A stretch of DNA of 64,000 nucleotides. Origin: an uncultured Clostridia bacterium (GTDB taxonomy: Bacteria; Bacillota; Clostridia; Oscillospirales; Ruminococcaceae). Below the pieces are notes generated by a model. The model saw nothing but the letters and a program-made list of their open reading frames with translations, was not told the origin of the DNA and searched no databases. Where the stretch lies: assembly GCA_947626755.1 (NCBI GenBank), contig CANQTP010000006.1:28270-92269 (forward strand), read 5' to 3'. A program made the translations under genes and the position numbers. This document shows positions 23,474 to 31,750 of the stretch, piece after piece (position 1 is the stretch's first letter; every line of letters begins with the position of its first letter).

Positions 23474-25870
23474 ATGGTTCCTGTAATAAGTAAAGAGGAT
23501 TTTCAGCAAAAACTGCTGAATGAGCTTCAGGTGGGCTTCAACGTTACCCCCGCAGAAGCTTCCGACAACCAGTTCTATAAGGCTCTTTCTTCGGTAGTGG
23601 TAAGCATTCTCCGCGAGAGAAGGCATAAATTCCGCACCAAGAATCAGTCCGCAGGCAGAAAGGAAGTTTATTACCTTTCTATGGAGTTCCTTATGGGACG
23701 TTCCCTGAAAACAAGCCTTTTCAACCTGAATATCAATGAAATGGTAAACGAGATATTCAAGGAGTGGGACGTTAATCTCGAAAGGATCTATGAATACGAG
23801 CCCGACGCGGGTCTGGGAAACGGCGGTCTGGGACGTCTTGCCGCCTGCTATCTGGACGGTCTTGCTACCGACGGCTACCCCGCAATGGGATATTCGATAT
23901 GCTATGAATACGGTATCTTCAAGCAGAAGATCGAGGACGGCTGGCAGACTGAACTTCCCGACAACTGGCTGCCCGGCGGCGAAAGCTGGCTCGTTCCCAG
24001 ACTTGACAAGGCGATAGACGTACACTTTGAGGGCGATCTTACCGAATACTGGGACGATAAGTACCACCACATTTCCTATACGAATTACAACACCGTGCAG
24101 GCTGTTCCTTATGATATGTATGTTCCCGGCTACGGAAATGACGCGGTGTCCGTTCTGAGACTGTGGCAGGCTAAAGCTCCCTCTTTCGACATGGCAATGT
24201 TCAATCAGGGCGACTATGCAAAGGCTTTGAGTCAGAATACCGTTGCGCAGGCAATTTCAAAAGTCCTTTACCCTAACGACAATCACCTTGAGGGAAAAAG
24301 TCTCCGTCTCCGTCAGCAGTATTTCATGTGCGCCGCTTCCGTGGGCGATATTGTCGACAGGCACATGAGAGTTTACGGAACTCTTGACAATCTCCATGAG
24401 AAAGTCGCTATCCATATAAACGATACCCACCCCACACTTGCCATTCCCGAACTGATGAGAATACTCCTTGACGACTGCGGCTACAGCTGGACAAAGGCAT
24501 GGCATATCGTTACAAATACATTTGCATACACGAACCACACCGTTCTGGCAGAAGCTCTGGAGAAGTGGGACGTCAACCTTGTAAAACAGATAATCCCCAG
24601 AATTTTCTCCATTATCGTTGAGATCAACAACCGCTACTGCGCGGATCTTATGGAACGTCTCGGCGACAGCGCGAAAGTTACAAGAATGTCAATTATCCAG
24701 AATAATCAGATCCACATGGCACTGCTCTGCGTTTGCGCTTCCCACAGCATAAACGGCGTTTCAAAACTTCATTCCGATATTATCAAGAAAGATGTTTTCA
24801 AGAACGAGTACGCCGACACGCCTTACAAGTTCAAGAATGTTACCAACGGTATCGCTTACAGACGCTGGCTTTTACAGTCCAATCCGGGACTTACCAAGCT
24901 GCTTGAAGATACCATCGGCGACGGTTTCAAGAAAAATGCGGGAGAACTCATCAATCTGAATAAGTTTGAGAACGACAAGGACGTTATTTCCCGCCTTGCC
25001 GACATCAAGAAGCAGAATAAAGAGCGTTTTGCAAAATATGTCAAGAGCAATTTCGGAACGGTTCTCAACACCGACGCTATCTTTGATGTTCAGGTAAAAC
25101 GTCTCCACGAATACAAGAGACAGCATCTTAACGTGCTGAATATCATCGCGGAATATAACAAGCTTCTTGAAGATCCCGATATGGAATTTATCCCCAAGAC
25201 ATATATTTTCGCGGCGAAAGCTGCTCCGGGATATTACCTTGCAAAGCAGATCATCAAGATGATCTGGGCGCTTGGCGAGGAGATAAAGAAGAATCCCAAG
25301 ATCAACGAGAAATTGCAGGTATTCTTCCTTGAAGACTACCGCGTTTCCCTTTCCGAACTGCTGATGCCCGCCGCGGAAGTTTCCGAGCAGATCTCCCTTG
25401 CGGGAAAAGAAGCATCGGGAACAGGAAATATGAAGCTTATGCTTAACGGCGCACTCACTCTCGGAACGCTTGACGGTGCGAACATAGAGATCAAAGATCA
25501 GGTCGGAATAGACAACATCTTTATTTTCGGAATGACCGCCGATGAAGTTCTTGCAAAACAGGCGCAGGGTTATCACCCCGAGGAATACTGTGCAAATAAT
25601 GATGTTATCGACAAGGCTATAAATAAGATGTATCACGGAATAAACGGCTGCACATTTGAGGAAGTTGCAAACTCCCTGAAGTTCAAGGATCCGTACATGG
25701 TACTTGCGGACTTTGACGCATATCAGAGCGCGCAGCAGTATGTTTCTGAATGTTACAAGGACGTTTCCAAGTGGAACAAGATGTCGCTGCACAACATAGC
25801 GGGCGCGGGAATATTCTCCGCAGACAGAGCGGTAGAAGATTATGCCCGTGACATCTGGAAGCTGAAATAA
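23474..25870 (+). CDS. glgP: glycogen/starch phosphorylase, copy 2
   Basis: 798 residues, GT35 family. Diagnostic blocks are GLGNGGLGRLAACYLDGLA (about residues 112-130), VKRLHEYKRQHLNVLN, and the PLP lysine in EASGTGNMKLMLNGALTLG. It removes glucose from alpha-1,4-glucans as glucose-1-phosphate. It is longer than copy 1 at 13329 and carries a longer N-terminal extension before the conserved YYLSMEFLMGR. The start ATG follows TTGGAGAAG. Transcribed alone from the 23340 promoter. Confidence 0.95.
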   Translation: MVPVISKEDFQQKLLNELQVGFNVTPAEASDNQFYKALSSVVVSILRERRHKFRTKNQSAGRKEVYYLSMEFLMGRSLKTSLFNLNINEMVNEIFKEWDVNLERIYEYEPDAGLGNGGLGRLAACYLDGLATDGYPAMGYSICYEYGIFKQKIEDGWQTELPDNWLPGGESWLVPRLDKAIDVHFEGDLTEYWDDKYHHISYTNYNTVQAVPYDMYVPGYGNDAVSVLRLWQAKAPSFDMAMFNQGDYAKALSQNTVAQAISKVLYPNDNHLEGKSLRLRQQYFMCAASVGDIVDRHMRVYGTLDNLHEKVAIHINDTHPTLAIPELMRILLDDCGYSWTKAWHIVTNTFAYTNHTVLAEALEKWDVNLVKQIIPRIFSIIVEINNRYCADLMERLGDSAKVTRMSIIQNNQIHMALLCVCASHSINGVSKLHSDIIKKDVFKNEYADTPYKFKNVTNGIAYRRWLLQSNPGLTKLLEDTIGDGFKKNAGELINLNKFENDKDVISRLADIKKQNKERFAKYVKSNFGTVLNTDAIFDVQVKRLHEYKRQHLNVLNIIAEYNKLLEDPDMEFIPKTYIFAAKAAPGYYLAKQIIKMIWALGEEIKKNPKINEKLQVFFLEDYRVSLSELLMPAAEVSEQISLAGKEASGTGNMKLMLNGALTLGTLDGANIEIKDQVGIDNIFIFGMTADEVLAKQAQGYHPEEYCANNDVIDKAINKMYHGINGCTFEEVANSLKFKDPYMVLADFDAYQSAQQYVSECYKDVSKWNKMSLHNIAGAGIFSADRAVEDYARDIWKLK

Positions 25871-25872
25871 AA

Positions 25873-25912
25873 AATTTGCCCCTGCCATTTCAATTGACGG
25901 GGGCAGGCTTTT
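25873..25912 (+). terminator. terminator after the second glycogen phosphorylase
   Basis: TGCCCC ... GGGGCA hairpin followed by GGCTTTT; the loop is long, so only moderately sure. Confidence 0.55.
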
Positions 25913-25925
25913 AGAATAAATATTG

Positions 25926-26229
25926 CAATTTTGCGCGAAGCGCAAAATTGAGGAAAAAGTTCGCCAGCCTTTCAAGGCTGCGGGGTCGAGGGGCGGAGCC
26001 CCCGCCGCCGCCCGCAGGCGGCGGAATTCCCCTAATTAAGAGCTCCGCTGGGGGTGAATTGCTGTCGCAGACAGCAAGAGGGGGAAGCCCTGCGATAGAG
26101 GGCTTCCCCCTTGAAATAAGCAAATTATTTAGTTTTTGCCTTTTGAAACAGTCCGGTGGACTGTTTCAAAACAAATTTAAAGTATGTTTTTCGACAGACT
26201 GAAACCCCCGCCGAAAACGGCGGGGGTTT
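25926..26229. repeat. hairpin-dense intergenic block
   Basis: No gene is supported here. Six perfect or nearly perfect inverted repeats lie in 300 bases: CAATTTTGCGC/GCGCAAAATTG (25926-25950), a GC-rich CCGCCGCC/GGCGGCGG hairpin (about 26002-26024), TTGCTGTC/GACAGCAA (26059-26077), GGGGGAAGCCC/GGGCTTCCCCC (26080-26110), a 14-bp stem TTTTGAAACAGTCC/GGACTGTTTCAAAA (26141-26171) and CCCCCGCC/GGCGGGGG (26207-26226). The last is a likely terminator just before the toxin-antitoxin promoter. Confidence 0.8.
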
Positions 26230-26230
26230 G

Positions 26231-26259
26231 TTGACATTTATCTGAAAAACGGTTATAAT
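26231..26259 (+). promoter_or_regulatory. promoter of the toxin-antitoxin pair
   Basis: -35 TTGACA (26231-26236), 17-base spacer, -10 TATAAT (26254-26259). Confidence 0.85.
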
Positions 26260-26281
26260 AAAGGTAAAGGAGATGATGTTT

Positions 26282-26530
26282 ATGAGTACAAAAGACATTG
26301 TAAAAGCAAAATATCTTGTTGACCCGCGGAAATATGCCGTAAGCGTTCTTGCTTCTCTTTCGGACGAGAAAATGATGGAGTTCATAGCATTATTTGCCGA
26401 TGAAAATACACTTGCCAGACTCGAATGCGAAATGCTTGAAAATGATCCTGCAAGCAAAAGATATTCAAGCTTTGATGAGATACTTGAAGAAGTTGAGGCG
26501 GAGATGAGAGAAGAAGATGGCGAAGTATGA
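26282..26530 (+). CDS. putative type II antitoxin
   Basis: 82 residues from the ATG at 26282, nine bases after AAAGGAG; two earlier ATGs are too close to it. The protein is acidic at the C-terminus (SSFDEILEEVEAEMREEDGEV, read in two parts), as in antitoxins that wrap their toxin with a C-terminal helix. I do not recognise a named DNA-binding domain in the N-terminal part (KYAVSVLASLSDEKMMEF). The call rests on the overlap of 14 bases with a YafQ/RelE-type toxin gene and on size. Confidence 0.72.
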   Translation: MSTKDIVKAKYLVDPRKYAVSVLASLSDEKMMEFIALFADENTLARLECEMLENDPASKRYSSFDEILEEVEAEMREEDGEV

Positions 26531-26798
26531 ACTGGAACAAACTGCTTTTTTTCGCAGAGATCTGAAAAGAGTGATCAAAAGAGGATACGACATTAATTTA
26601 TTGCGCGAAACTGTAACACAGCTTACCGAGGGTATAACTTTGCCGGAAAAATACAAAGACCATACTCTTACAGGCAACTGGAAAGGATACCGCGAGTGTC
26701 ATATCCAACCTGATTGGCTGCTTGTTTATAAAATCAATAAAAATAAACTCATACTTTCTCTTATGCGAACAGGCACACACAGCGACCTTGAATTTTAA
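26517..26798 (+). CDS. type II toxin, YafQ/RelE-family mRNA interferase
   Basis: 93 residues. FFRRDLKRVIKRGYD, YKDHTLTGNWKGYRECHI, PDWLLVYKINKNKLILSLMRTGTHSDLF-like ending are typical of YafQ: the WKGYRECHI, PDWLLVYK and GTHSDL blocks carry the His/Asp residues used for ribosome-dependent mRNA cleavage. It overlaps the preceding antitoxin gene, which is the normal antitoxin-first order. It ends five bases before mfd, which faces it, with no terminator in between. Confidence 0.85.
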   Translation: MAKYELEQTAFFRRDLKRVIKRGYDINLLRETVTQLTEGITLPEKYKDHTLTGNWKGYRECHIQPDWLLVYKINKNKLILSLMRTGTHSDLEF

Positions 26799-26803
26799 AA
26801 TTA

Positions 26804-29800
26804 TCAATTCTTTGCCTTATTCATAATATCTATCACCGACTGCATAAGTTCAATGGGCTTCTCTCCTTTGACTTTAACGGCAATGTATGACCTTTCCCCG
26901 CCGTTGACGGTAACACGTCCCTTGAATGCGGACGTAAGCGCCTGTATCTGAACAATATCCGCAGTTTTCAGATAAAAATACATTATATCTCCATGCTGGG
27001 AGATCTCCGTCATGGTGAGCTGACTTGCCATGTTCCGCACAAGAGATACGCTTATAAGACCTTGTATCGCCCGCGGCGGATCACCGTAACGGTCGATAAG
27101 TTCATCAATAAGTTCCATGCTGTCCTCATTGCTTCGCAGGGCGGCAATTTTTTTGTACATATCTATGCGCCCCGAAAGGCTTTCAATATAATCATTGGGA
27201 ATGTATGCGTCTATCCTTACATCTATGAGACAATCCTCGGGCTTCGGCGGCGGAGCTTCTCCCCTGCCTTCGGCTATGGCTTCATTAAGAAGCTGTATAT
27301 ACATATCATATCCAACAGCTTCAATATGCCCGTGCTGCTTTCCGCCCAGAATAGATCCCGCTCCGCGTATTTCCAGATCGCGCATGGCTATCCTGAATCC
27401 GCTGCCGAACTGGGTAAATTCGCGAATGGCGTCAAGACGGCGGGCAGCTATTTCCGTAAGTGCTTTTCCCCGCCTGAATGTGAAATACGCAAACGCTCTC
27501 CTGCTTGAACGTCCCACACGTCCGCGGAGCTGATAAAGCTGAGAAAGTCCAAGATTATCCGCATCTTCAATGATAAGCGTGTTCACGTTGGGAACGTCCA
27601 CACCTGTTTCAATAAGCGTGGTGCAGACCAGAATGTCTATCTCATGTTCAAGAAGACTCTGCCAGATCTCCGAAAGCTGATCCTCCGAGATCTGTCCGTG
27701 AGCAATTCCTATACGCGCATCGGGGATAAGCTCCTGCAATTTTGCCGCGCAAAGGTCAATGCTGTCTATGCGGTTGTGGATATAGTATACCTGTCCTCCG
27801 CGGCGCAGTTCCTTGTTTATTGCCTGAACGATAACTCCCATGTCGTGTTCAATGACATATGTCTGAACGGGGTGACGGTCAACAGGCGGCTCTTCGATAA
27901 CGCTCATGTCGCGGATACCGCTCATCGCCATGTTGAGAGTCCGCGGGATAGGCGTTGCGGAAAGCGTGAGAACGTCCACTCCCGCAAATGCTTCTTTGAA
28001 CTTCTCCTTATGGGCAACTCCGAAACGCTGTTCCTCGTCTATGATAACAAGTCCCAGATCGCGGAATTTAACATCTTTCTGCACAAGTCGGTGCGTGCCG
28101 ATTATCATATCTATTTCGCCGCGCCTGAGCTGCTTCAGGATCTCTTCCTGTTCTTTTTTGGAGCGGAAGCGGGAAAGCAGTTCTATCTTCATGGGGAAAT
28201 GTTCAAAACGTTTTAATGCCGTCTGATAATGCTGCCATGCAAGAACTGTTGTAGGCGCAAGTATCGCGCACTGCTTGCTGTCCTCCATGCACTTGAACGC
28301 CGCGCGGAAGGCAACTTCCGTTTTTCCGAAGCCCACGTCCCCGCAAAGGAGTCTGTCCATGGGAACAGGCTTCTGCATATCTTCCTTTATCTCCTGAGCG
28401 GAGCGGAGCTGATCGTCCGTTTCGTTATAGGGGAATCTTGTTTCAAAATCACGCTGCCAGTCGTCGTCCTCTGAAAAGGCAAATCCCGGAGTCTGACTGC
28501 GTTTCGCGTAAAGTTTTATAAGTTCGTCCGCCATATCCTTGACGGCTTTCTTTACGCGGGCGCGGGTCTTTTGCCAATCAGTTGAAGAAAGCTTATTGAG
28601 TTTCACCGAACCGTTGTCGCGGGGACCCATGTATTTTGAGACTGCATCAAGCTGATTTACGGGAACATAAAGTACGTCCGTTCCCGCGTACTGAATGGTT
28701 ATATAGTCCTTGGTAACGCCTTCAAGCTCGATCTTTTTGATGCCCACAAATTTTCCTATGCCGTAAAGAGCGTGAACTACAAGATCCCCCGGGGCAATAT
28801 CCGAAAGTGAGCGTATTTCCTCGCCCTTCTTGGTCTTGCGGAGTTTTTTCTTTGAAACAACAGCACGCGCTTGGGTGATAAGCGCAGTTTTTATATCGGG
28901 ATAGTCGTAACCTGCGCTTGTGCAGCCCGACATAAGCAGGACATTTCCCGCAGTTAATACGGAATCTTCATTTGCAATGCTGCACTTTATGCCTTCGTCC
29001 CGCAGATCCTTTTCAATAATGGGCAGAGTTTTGTCCGAACCTGCCATCACGGCGACACTGTAACCGCGTTCGCAGAAGTTTTGCAGATCCTCGATAAGCT
29101 GTCGGATCTCGCCGCCCCAAGGCGCAGTCTGATTTGCGGAAACGGCTATAAGCTTCTTGAAACGCAGATCCGCTCCGCGGGTGAAAGCGTCAAAATGTAA
29201 CAGCGGGAACGCCGCCGCTTTTGAATAAACCTCGGGGAAGTTCAGCATATAACCTTCCAGACCCTTGCAGAGTTCTCCCGTTTCAAGAAGGAGTTTGACG
29301 TCCTCCATGTGCTGGGAAATTACAGCGCGGGCTTTTTCGGAAGCATTGAAATATTCGCTGAAAATGACAGGCGAAATATCGGGAAGATAGTCAAAGACAG
29401 TTTCCGGCTTTTCATAAGCAAGAGGGATATATTTGTCGATGTTGCCAAGTTCAAGACCTGTGCTTGCCCTGTCTATGTCGCGGGAAAGAGCGGCTCGGAC
29501 GATCTCCGTGCGCTTTCCCCTGACGGAAGCGGAAAGCTTTTGCAGCGCGGAAACAAGCGCTTCGGAAGATTCAAAAAGCGTTTCGGCGGCAGGGGAAATT
29601 TTTATATTCTGAACGGGATCGGTGCGGCGCTGTGATTCAACATCAAAAAATGAGATGGTGTCTATCTCATCGCCCCACAGTTCGATACGTAACGGAAGTT
29701 CTTCCTGAACGGGGAAAATATCAATAATAGACCCGCGTACGGAAAACTGCGAAACGCCTTCCACCTTGTCGCAGCGGGAATATCCTGCGGAAACAAGTTT

Positions 29801-30271
29801 TCTTATAAGTTCCCCCGTGTCAACTTCCCCGCCTGCGGAAATGGCAATTGTACGGGAAAGCAGGATATTTTTCGGGATAGTTACCTGCATGACCGCTTCT
29901 GCGGAAGCGCAGACAATGATATTTTCGCCTTCGGCAAGCCGCGAAAGCACTCCGAGACGGGTATGCTCGTACTCGCGGGAAACAGTTTCAACAGCTGTAA
30001 AGGTAAAATCCTTTGCAGGGAACACATAGGAAACCGTTCCGCCTGCAAGGGAATTGATGTCGTCTGTGAGACGTCTTGCGGCGGCTTCGTCGTCGGTGAT
30101 GATGAGGACTGGAGAATTCCTGCGGGATCTGAGCAGTCCAAGCGCGAACTGCGCCTTGTGTATCGCGGAAACGCCCGAAACGGCGGCGGGAGTCTGATGT
30201 TTTTCCAGAGCGTCCAGCATATCGCGGTACGGGGTAAAATTTTCAATTGCGGAAATAAAAAGATTTGACAT
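26804..30271 (-). CDS. mfd: transcription-repair coupling factor Mfd
   Basis: 1155 residues, normal Mfd length. It has the UvrB-homology N-terminus (RRNSPVLIITDDEAAARRL, VEGVSQFSVRGSIIDIFP), the RNA-polymerase interaction region (DLVVHALYGIGKFVGI), and the RecG-like translocase motor with Walker A GDVGFGKTEVAFRAAF, DEEQRFGV and LSATPIPRTLNMAMSG, then the TRCF C-terminal domain. It removes stalled RNA polymerase and recruits UvrA. Sixteen bases separate it from pth upstream, the common pth-mfd operon of Firmicutes. Confidence 0.97.
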   Translation of the reverse strand: MSNLFISAIENFTPYRDMLDALEKHQTPAAVSGVSAIHKAQFALGLLRSRRNSPVLIITDDEAAARRLTDDINSLAGGTVSYVFPAKDFTFTAVETVSREYEHTRLGVLSRLAEGENIIVCASAEAVMQVTIPKNILLSRTIAISAGGEVDTGELIRKLVSAGYSRCDKVEGVSQFSVRGSIIDIFPVQEELPLRIELWGDEIDTISFFDVESQRRTDPVQNIKISPAAETLFESSEALVSALQKLSASVRGKRTEIVRAALSRDIDRASTGLELGNIDKYIPLAYEKPETVFDYLPDISPVIFSEYFNASEKARAVISQHMEDVKLLLETGELCKGLEGYMLNFPEVYSKAAAFPLLHFDAFTRGADLRFKKLIAVSANQTAPWGGEIRQLIEDLQNFCERGYSVAVMAGSDKTLPIIEKDLRDEGIKCSIANEDSVLTAGNVLLMSGCTSAGYDYPDIKTALITQARAVVSKKKLRKTKKGEEIRSLSDIAPGDLVVHALYGIGKFVGIKKIELEGVTKDYITIQYAGTDVLYVPVNQLDAVSKYMGPRDNGSVKLNKLSSTDWQKTRARVKKAVKDMADELIKLYAKRSQTPGFAFSEDDDWQRDFETRFPYNETDDQLRSAQEIKEDMQKPVPMDRLLCGDVGFGKTEVAFRAAFKCMEDSKQCAILAPTTVLAWQHYQTALKRFEHFPMKIELLSRFRSKKEQEEILKQLRRGEIDMIIGTHRLVQKDVKFRDLGLVIIDEEQRFGVAHKEKFKEAFAGVDVLTLSATPIPRTLNMAMSGIRDMSVIEEPPVDRHPVQTYVIEHDMGVIVQAINKELRRGGQVYYIHNRIDSIDLCAAKLQELIPDARIGIAHGQISEDQLSEIWQSLLEHEIDILVCTTLIETGVDVPNVNTLIIEDADNLGLSQLYQLRGRVGRSSRRAFAYFTFRRGKALTEIAARRLDAIREFTQFGSGFRIAMRDLEIRGAGSILGGKQHGHIEAVGYDMYIQLLNEAIAEGRGEAPPPKPEDCLIDVRIDAYIPNDYIESLSGRIDMYKKIAALRSNEDSMELIDELIDRYGDPPRAIQGLISVSLVRNMASQLTMTEISQHGDIMYFYLKTADIVQIQALTSAFKGRVTVNGGERSYIAVKVKGEKPIELMQSVIDIMNKAKN

Positions 30272-30287
30272 AACTTAATTTTCAACC

Positions 30288-30914
30288 TTAACTGTTATAT
30301 TTGTTCATAGCTTCATCGGTTCTGCCCTTTACCATAAGTTCAAGGGAAGATACTGCTTTGTCTGTGCCTTGCTCCATAAGTTTCCGTTCTTCTTCGGTGA
30401 AATGCGACAGCACCCACGCCGCAAGGTCGTAGTCCTTGTGGGGCTTCTTCCCCACGCCTATTTTTATTCGCGGGAAAGTGTCAAAGCCGGTGAGATAGAT
30501 AATGGATTTCATGCCGTTGTGACCGCCGTCCGAGCCTTTTCGGCGGATTCGTATATTTGACGGTTCAAGGCTGATGTCGTCAAAGCAGATAATGACATTT
30601 TCGGCGGGGATCTTGTAGAAATTCATGGCTTCGACGATCGCTTCGCCGCTGTTGTTCATGAACGTTGTGGGTTTCATGAGCAGGCAGGTGACGCCGTTTA
30701 CTTCCGCAACCGCAGTCAAGGACTTGAACCGCAGTTTTTTCAGCTGAACGCCGCATTTTGCGGCAAGTTTGTCAAGCGTCATAAATCCTGCATTATGGCG
30801 GGTATTTTCGTACTTTTCGCCGGGGTTTCCCAGACCGGCGATGATATATTCGGGCGAGCCTGCGGGCTCGGATTTTTCTTTGCTTATCTGATTAAAAATA
30901 TCAAATATACTCAT
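30288..30914 (-). CDS. pth: peptidyl-tRNA hydrolase
   Basis: 208 residues. AGLGNPGEKYENTRHNAGF holds the catalytic His, MKPTTFMNNSGEAI and FDDISLEPSNIRIRRKGSDGGHNGMKS are the other Pth blocks, in parts. It frees tRNA from prematurely released peptidyl-tRNA. About 22 extra residues (MSIFDIFNQISKEKSEPAGS) precede the usual N-terminus. The bases before the ATG at 30914 are TAATTCGTAATGCG repeats and contain no Shine-Dalgarno sequence, so expression may be weak, leaderless or altered by the repeat. Confidence 0.94.
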   Translation of the reverse strand: MSIFDIFNQISKEKSEPAGSPEYIIAGLGNPGEKYENTRHNAGFMTLDKLAAKCGVQLKKLRFKSLTAVAEVNGVTCLLMKPTTFMNNSGEAIVEAMNFYKIPAENVIICFDDISLEPSNIRIRRKGSDGGHNGMKSIIYLTGFDTFPRIKIGVGKKPHKDYDLAAWVLSHFTEEERKLMEQGTDKAVSSLELMVKGRTDEAMNKYNS

Positions 30915-30915
30915 A

Positions 30916-30950
30916 ATAATGCGTAATTCGTAATGCGTAATTCGTAATTA
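30916..30950. repeat. TAATTCGTAATGCG tandem repeat before pth
   Basis: Three or four 9-base units (GTAATTCGTAATGCGTAATT type) immediately upstream of the pth start. Similar arrays occur at 17516, 31345, 50478, 54255, 58512 and 63872. Confidence 0.85.
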
Positions 30951-30961
30951 CACACTGCAAA

Positions 30962-31318
30962 TTATGATGTTTCCCCCTTCTGTGATTTTGTTATTGACAT
31001 AAGTATTTTCAGTAATTCCTGACAATCATAATATATACTTTCAAATTCCTGTTCGGAAAGATAATTAGTTTCATATAACAATTCGATCCAATATTCTGTT
31101 TCACTTGCTTCCTTCAAAGCAATATTCATTTTTGCATAAAAATCCGATCTGCTCTGACCCCTTACGGCTTCTTTAACATTTGCGCCGATACTTGTTCCGC
31201 TTCGCAGAAGCTGCTTTGATAAAATATATTCTTTCTTTGTACTGCACATATACTGATATAATTTTACGATCCGTACCGCAAATTTTTTACTTTTATCAAC
31301 AATTATATTTTCTTTCAT
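30962..31318 (-). CDS. four-helix bundle protein (S23/IVP-like)
   Basis: 118 residues from the ATG at 31318 (AAAGGTAG upstream). KSKKFAVRIVKLYQYM, LLRSGTSIGANVKEAV and KMNIALKEASETEYWIELL are the hallmarks of the four-helix-bundle family first seen as the 23S rRNA intervening-sequence protein. Its function outside rRNA inserts is unknown; a role near diversity-generating elements is known for a related subgroup, but no reverse transcriptase is here. It is flanked on both sides by TAATTCGTAAT repeats, in opposite orientation, which hints that gene plus repeats may have moved together. Confidence 0.88.
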   Translation of the reverse strand: MKENIIVDKSKKFAVRIVKLYQYMCSTKKEYILSKQLLRSGTSIGANVKEAVRGQSRSDFYAKMNIALKEASETEYWIELLYETNYLSEQEFESIYYDCQELLKILMSITKSQKGETS

Positions 31319-31344
31319 TCTGAACACTACCTTTAATTTATATT

Positions 31345-31405
31345 CAAAATGCGTAATCTTGCAGAAATTTACAATTGCGAATTACGCATTACAAATTACG
31401 AATTA
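31345..31405. repeat. TAATTCGTAATGCG-type repeat on the far side of the four-helix-bundle gene
   Basis: AATGCGTAAT, GCGAATTACGCATTAC and AAATTACGAATTA units, partly in inverted orientation to the array at 30916. Confidence 0.75.
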
Positions 31406-31465
31406 TAGCAGACTTGCCCCCTCCGGAAGCCGGAGAGGGTACGAAAAATAAATGTTGTTTTTGCC

Positions 31466-31494
31466 TTGACAGCGAGGCATAAATCCATTATAAT
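31466..31494 (+). promoter_or_regulatory. promoter of the 57-residue hypothetical gene
   Basis: Consensus -35 TTGACA (31466-31471), 17-base spacer, consensus -10 TATAAT (31489-31494). The strongest-looking promoter of the window, in front of a very small gene. Confidence 0.85.
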
Positions 31495-31527
31495 ATAAGT
31501 AACAACTATTATAAAGGAGTGAAAAAT

Positions 31528-31701
31528 ATGTCGGATAAAGAACTTGTAACAATGTTAATAGACATATACACTAACTTGCAGCGCATATTAAGCTCTGATG
31601 ATATTGAAAAGGAAACCGAGTATCAACTAAAAGTCGTAAAGGCTAAACTCGAATCAATGGGTGTTGTAACATCGGATCTGAACATCAATAAGAAAAATTA
31701 A
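31528..31701 (+). CDS. small hypothetical protein, 57 residues
   Basis: Start ATG at 31528, nine bases after AAAGGAG. The sequence (SDKELVTMLIDIYTNLQRIL, then an acidic/basic helix and SMGVVTSDLN) looks helical and soluble with no membrane segment. I do not recognise the family. A consensus promoter, good ribosome site and strong terminator argue that it is a real, well-expressed gene. It stands alone and converges on prs. Confidence 0.7.
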   Translation: MSDKELVTMLIDIYTNLQRILSSDDIEKETEYQLKVVKAKLESMGVVTSDLNINKKN

Positions 31702-31714
31702 GTTTAAATTGTTT

Positions 31715-31746
31715 GTGCAAAGTCCCGAATGGGACTTTGCACTTTT
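31715..31746. terminator. bidirectional terminator between the small gene and prs
   Basis: Perfect 12-bp stem GTGCAAAGTCCC (31715-31726) / GGGACTTTGCAC (31731-31742) with a GAAT loop, then TTTTT. Confidence 0.93.
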
Positions 31747-31750
31747 TATT

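Noticed and set aside
25948..26202. 84-codon frame with a run of prolines and glycines (RGAEPPPPPAGGG)
   Set aside because: It reads through the stacked GC-rich hairpins; no start context and low complexity.
30962..31318. Diversity-generating retroelement accessory gene (avd-like)
   Set aside because: The four-helix-bundle protein fits the general S23/IVP family, and no reverse transcriptase, template repeat or variable repeat lies nearby.
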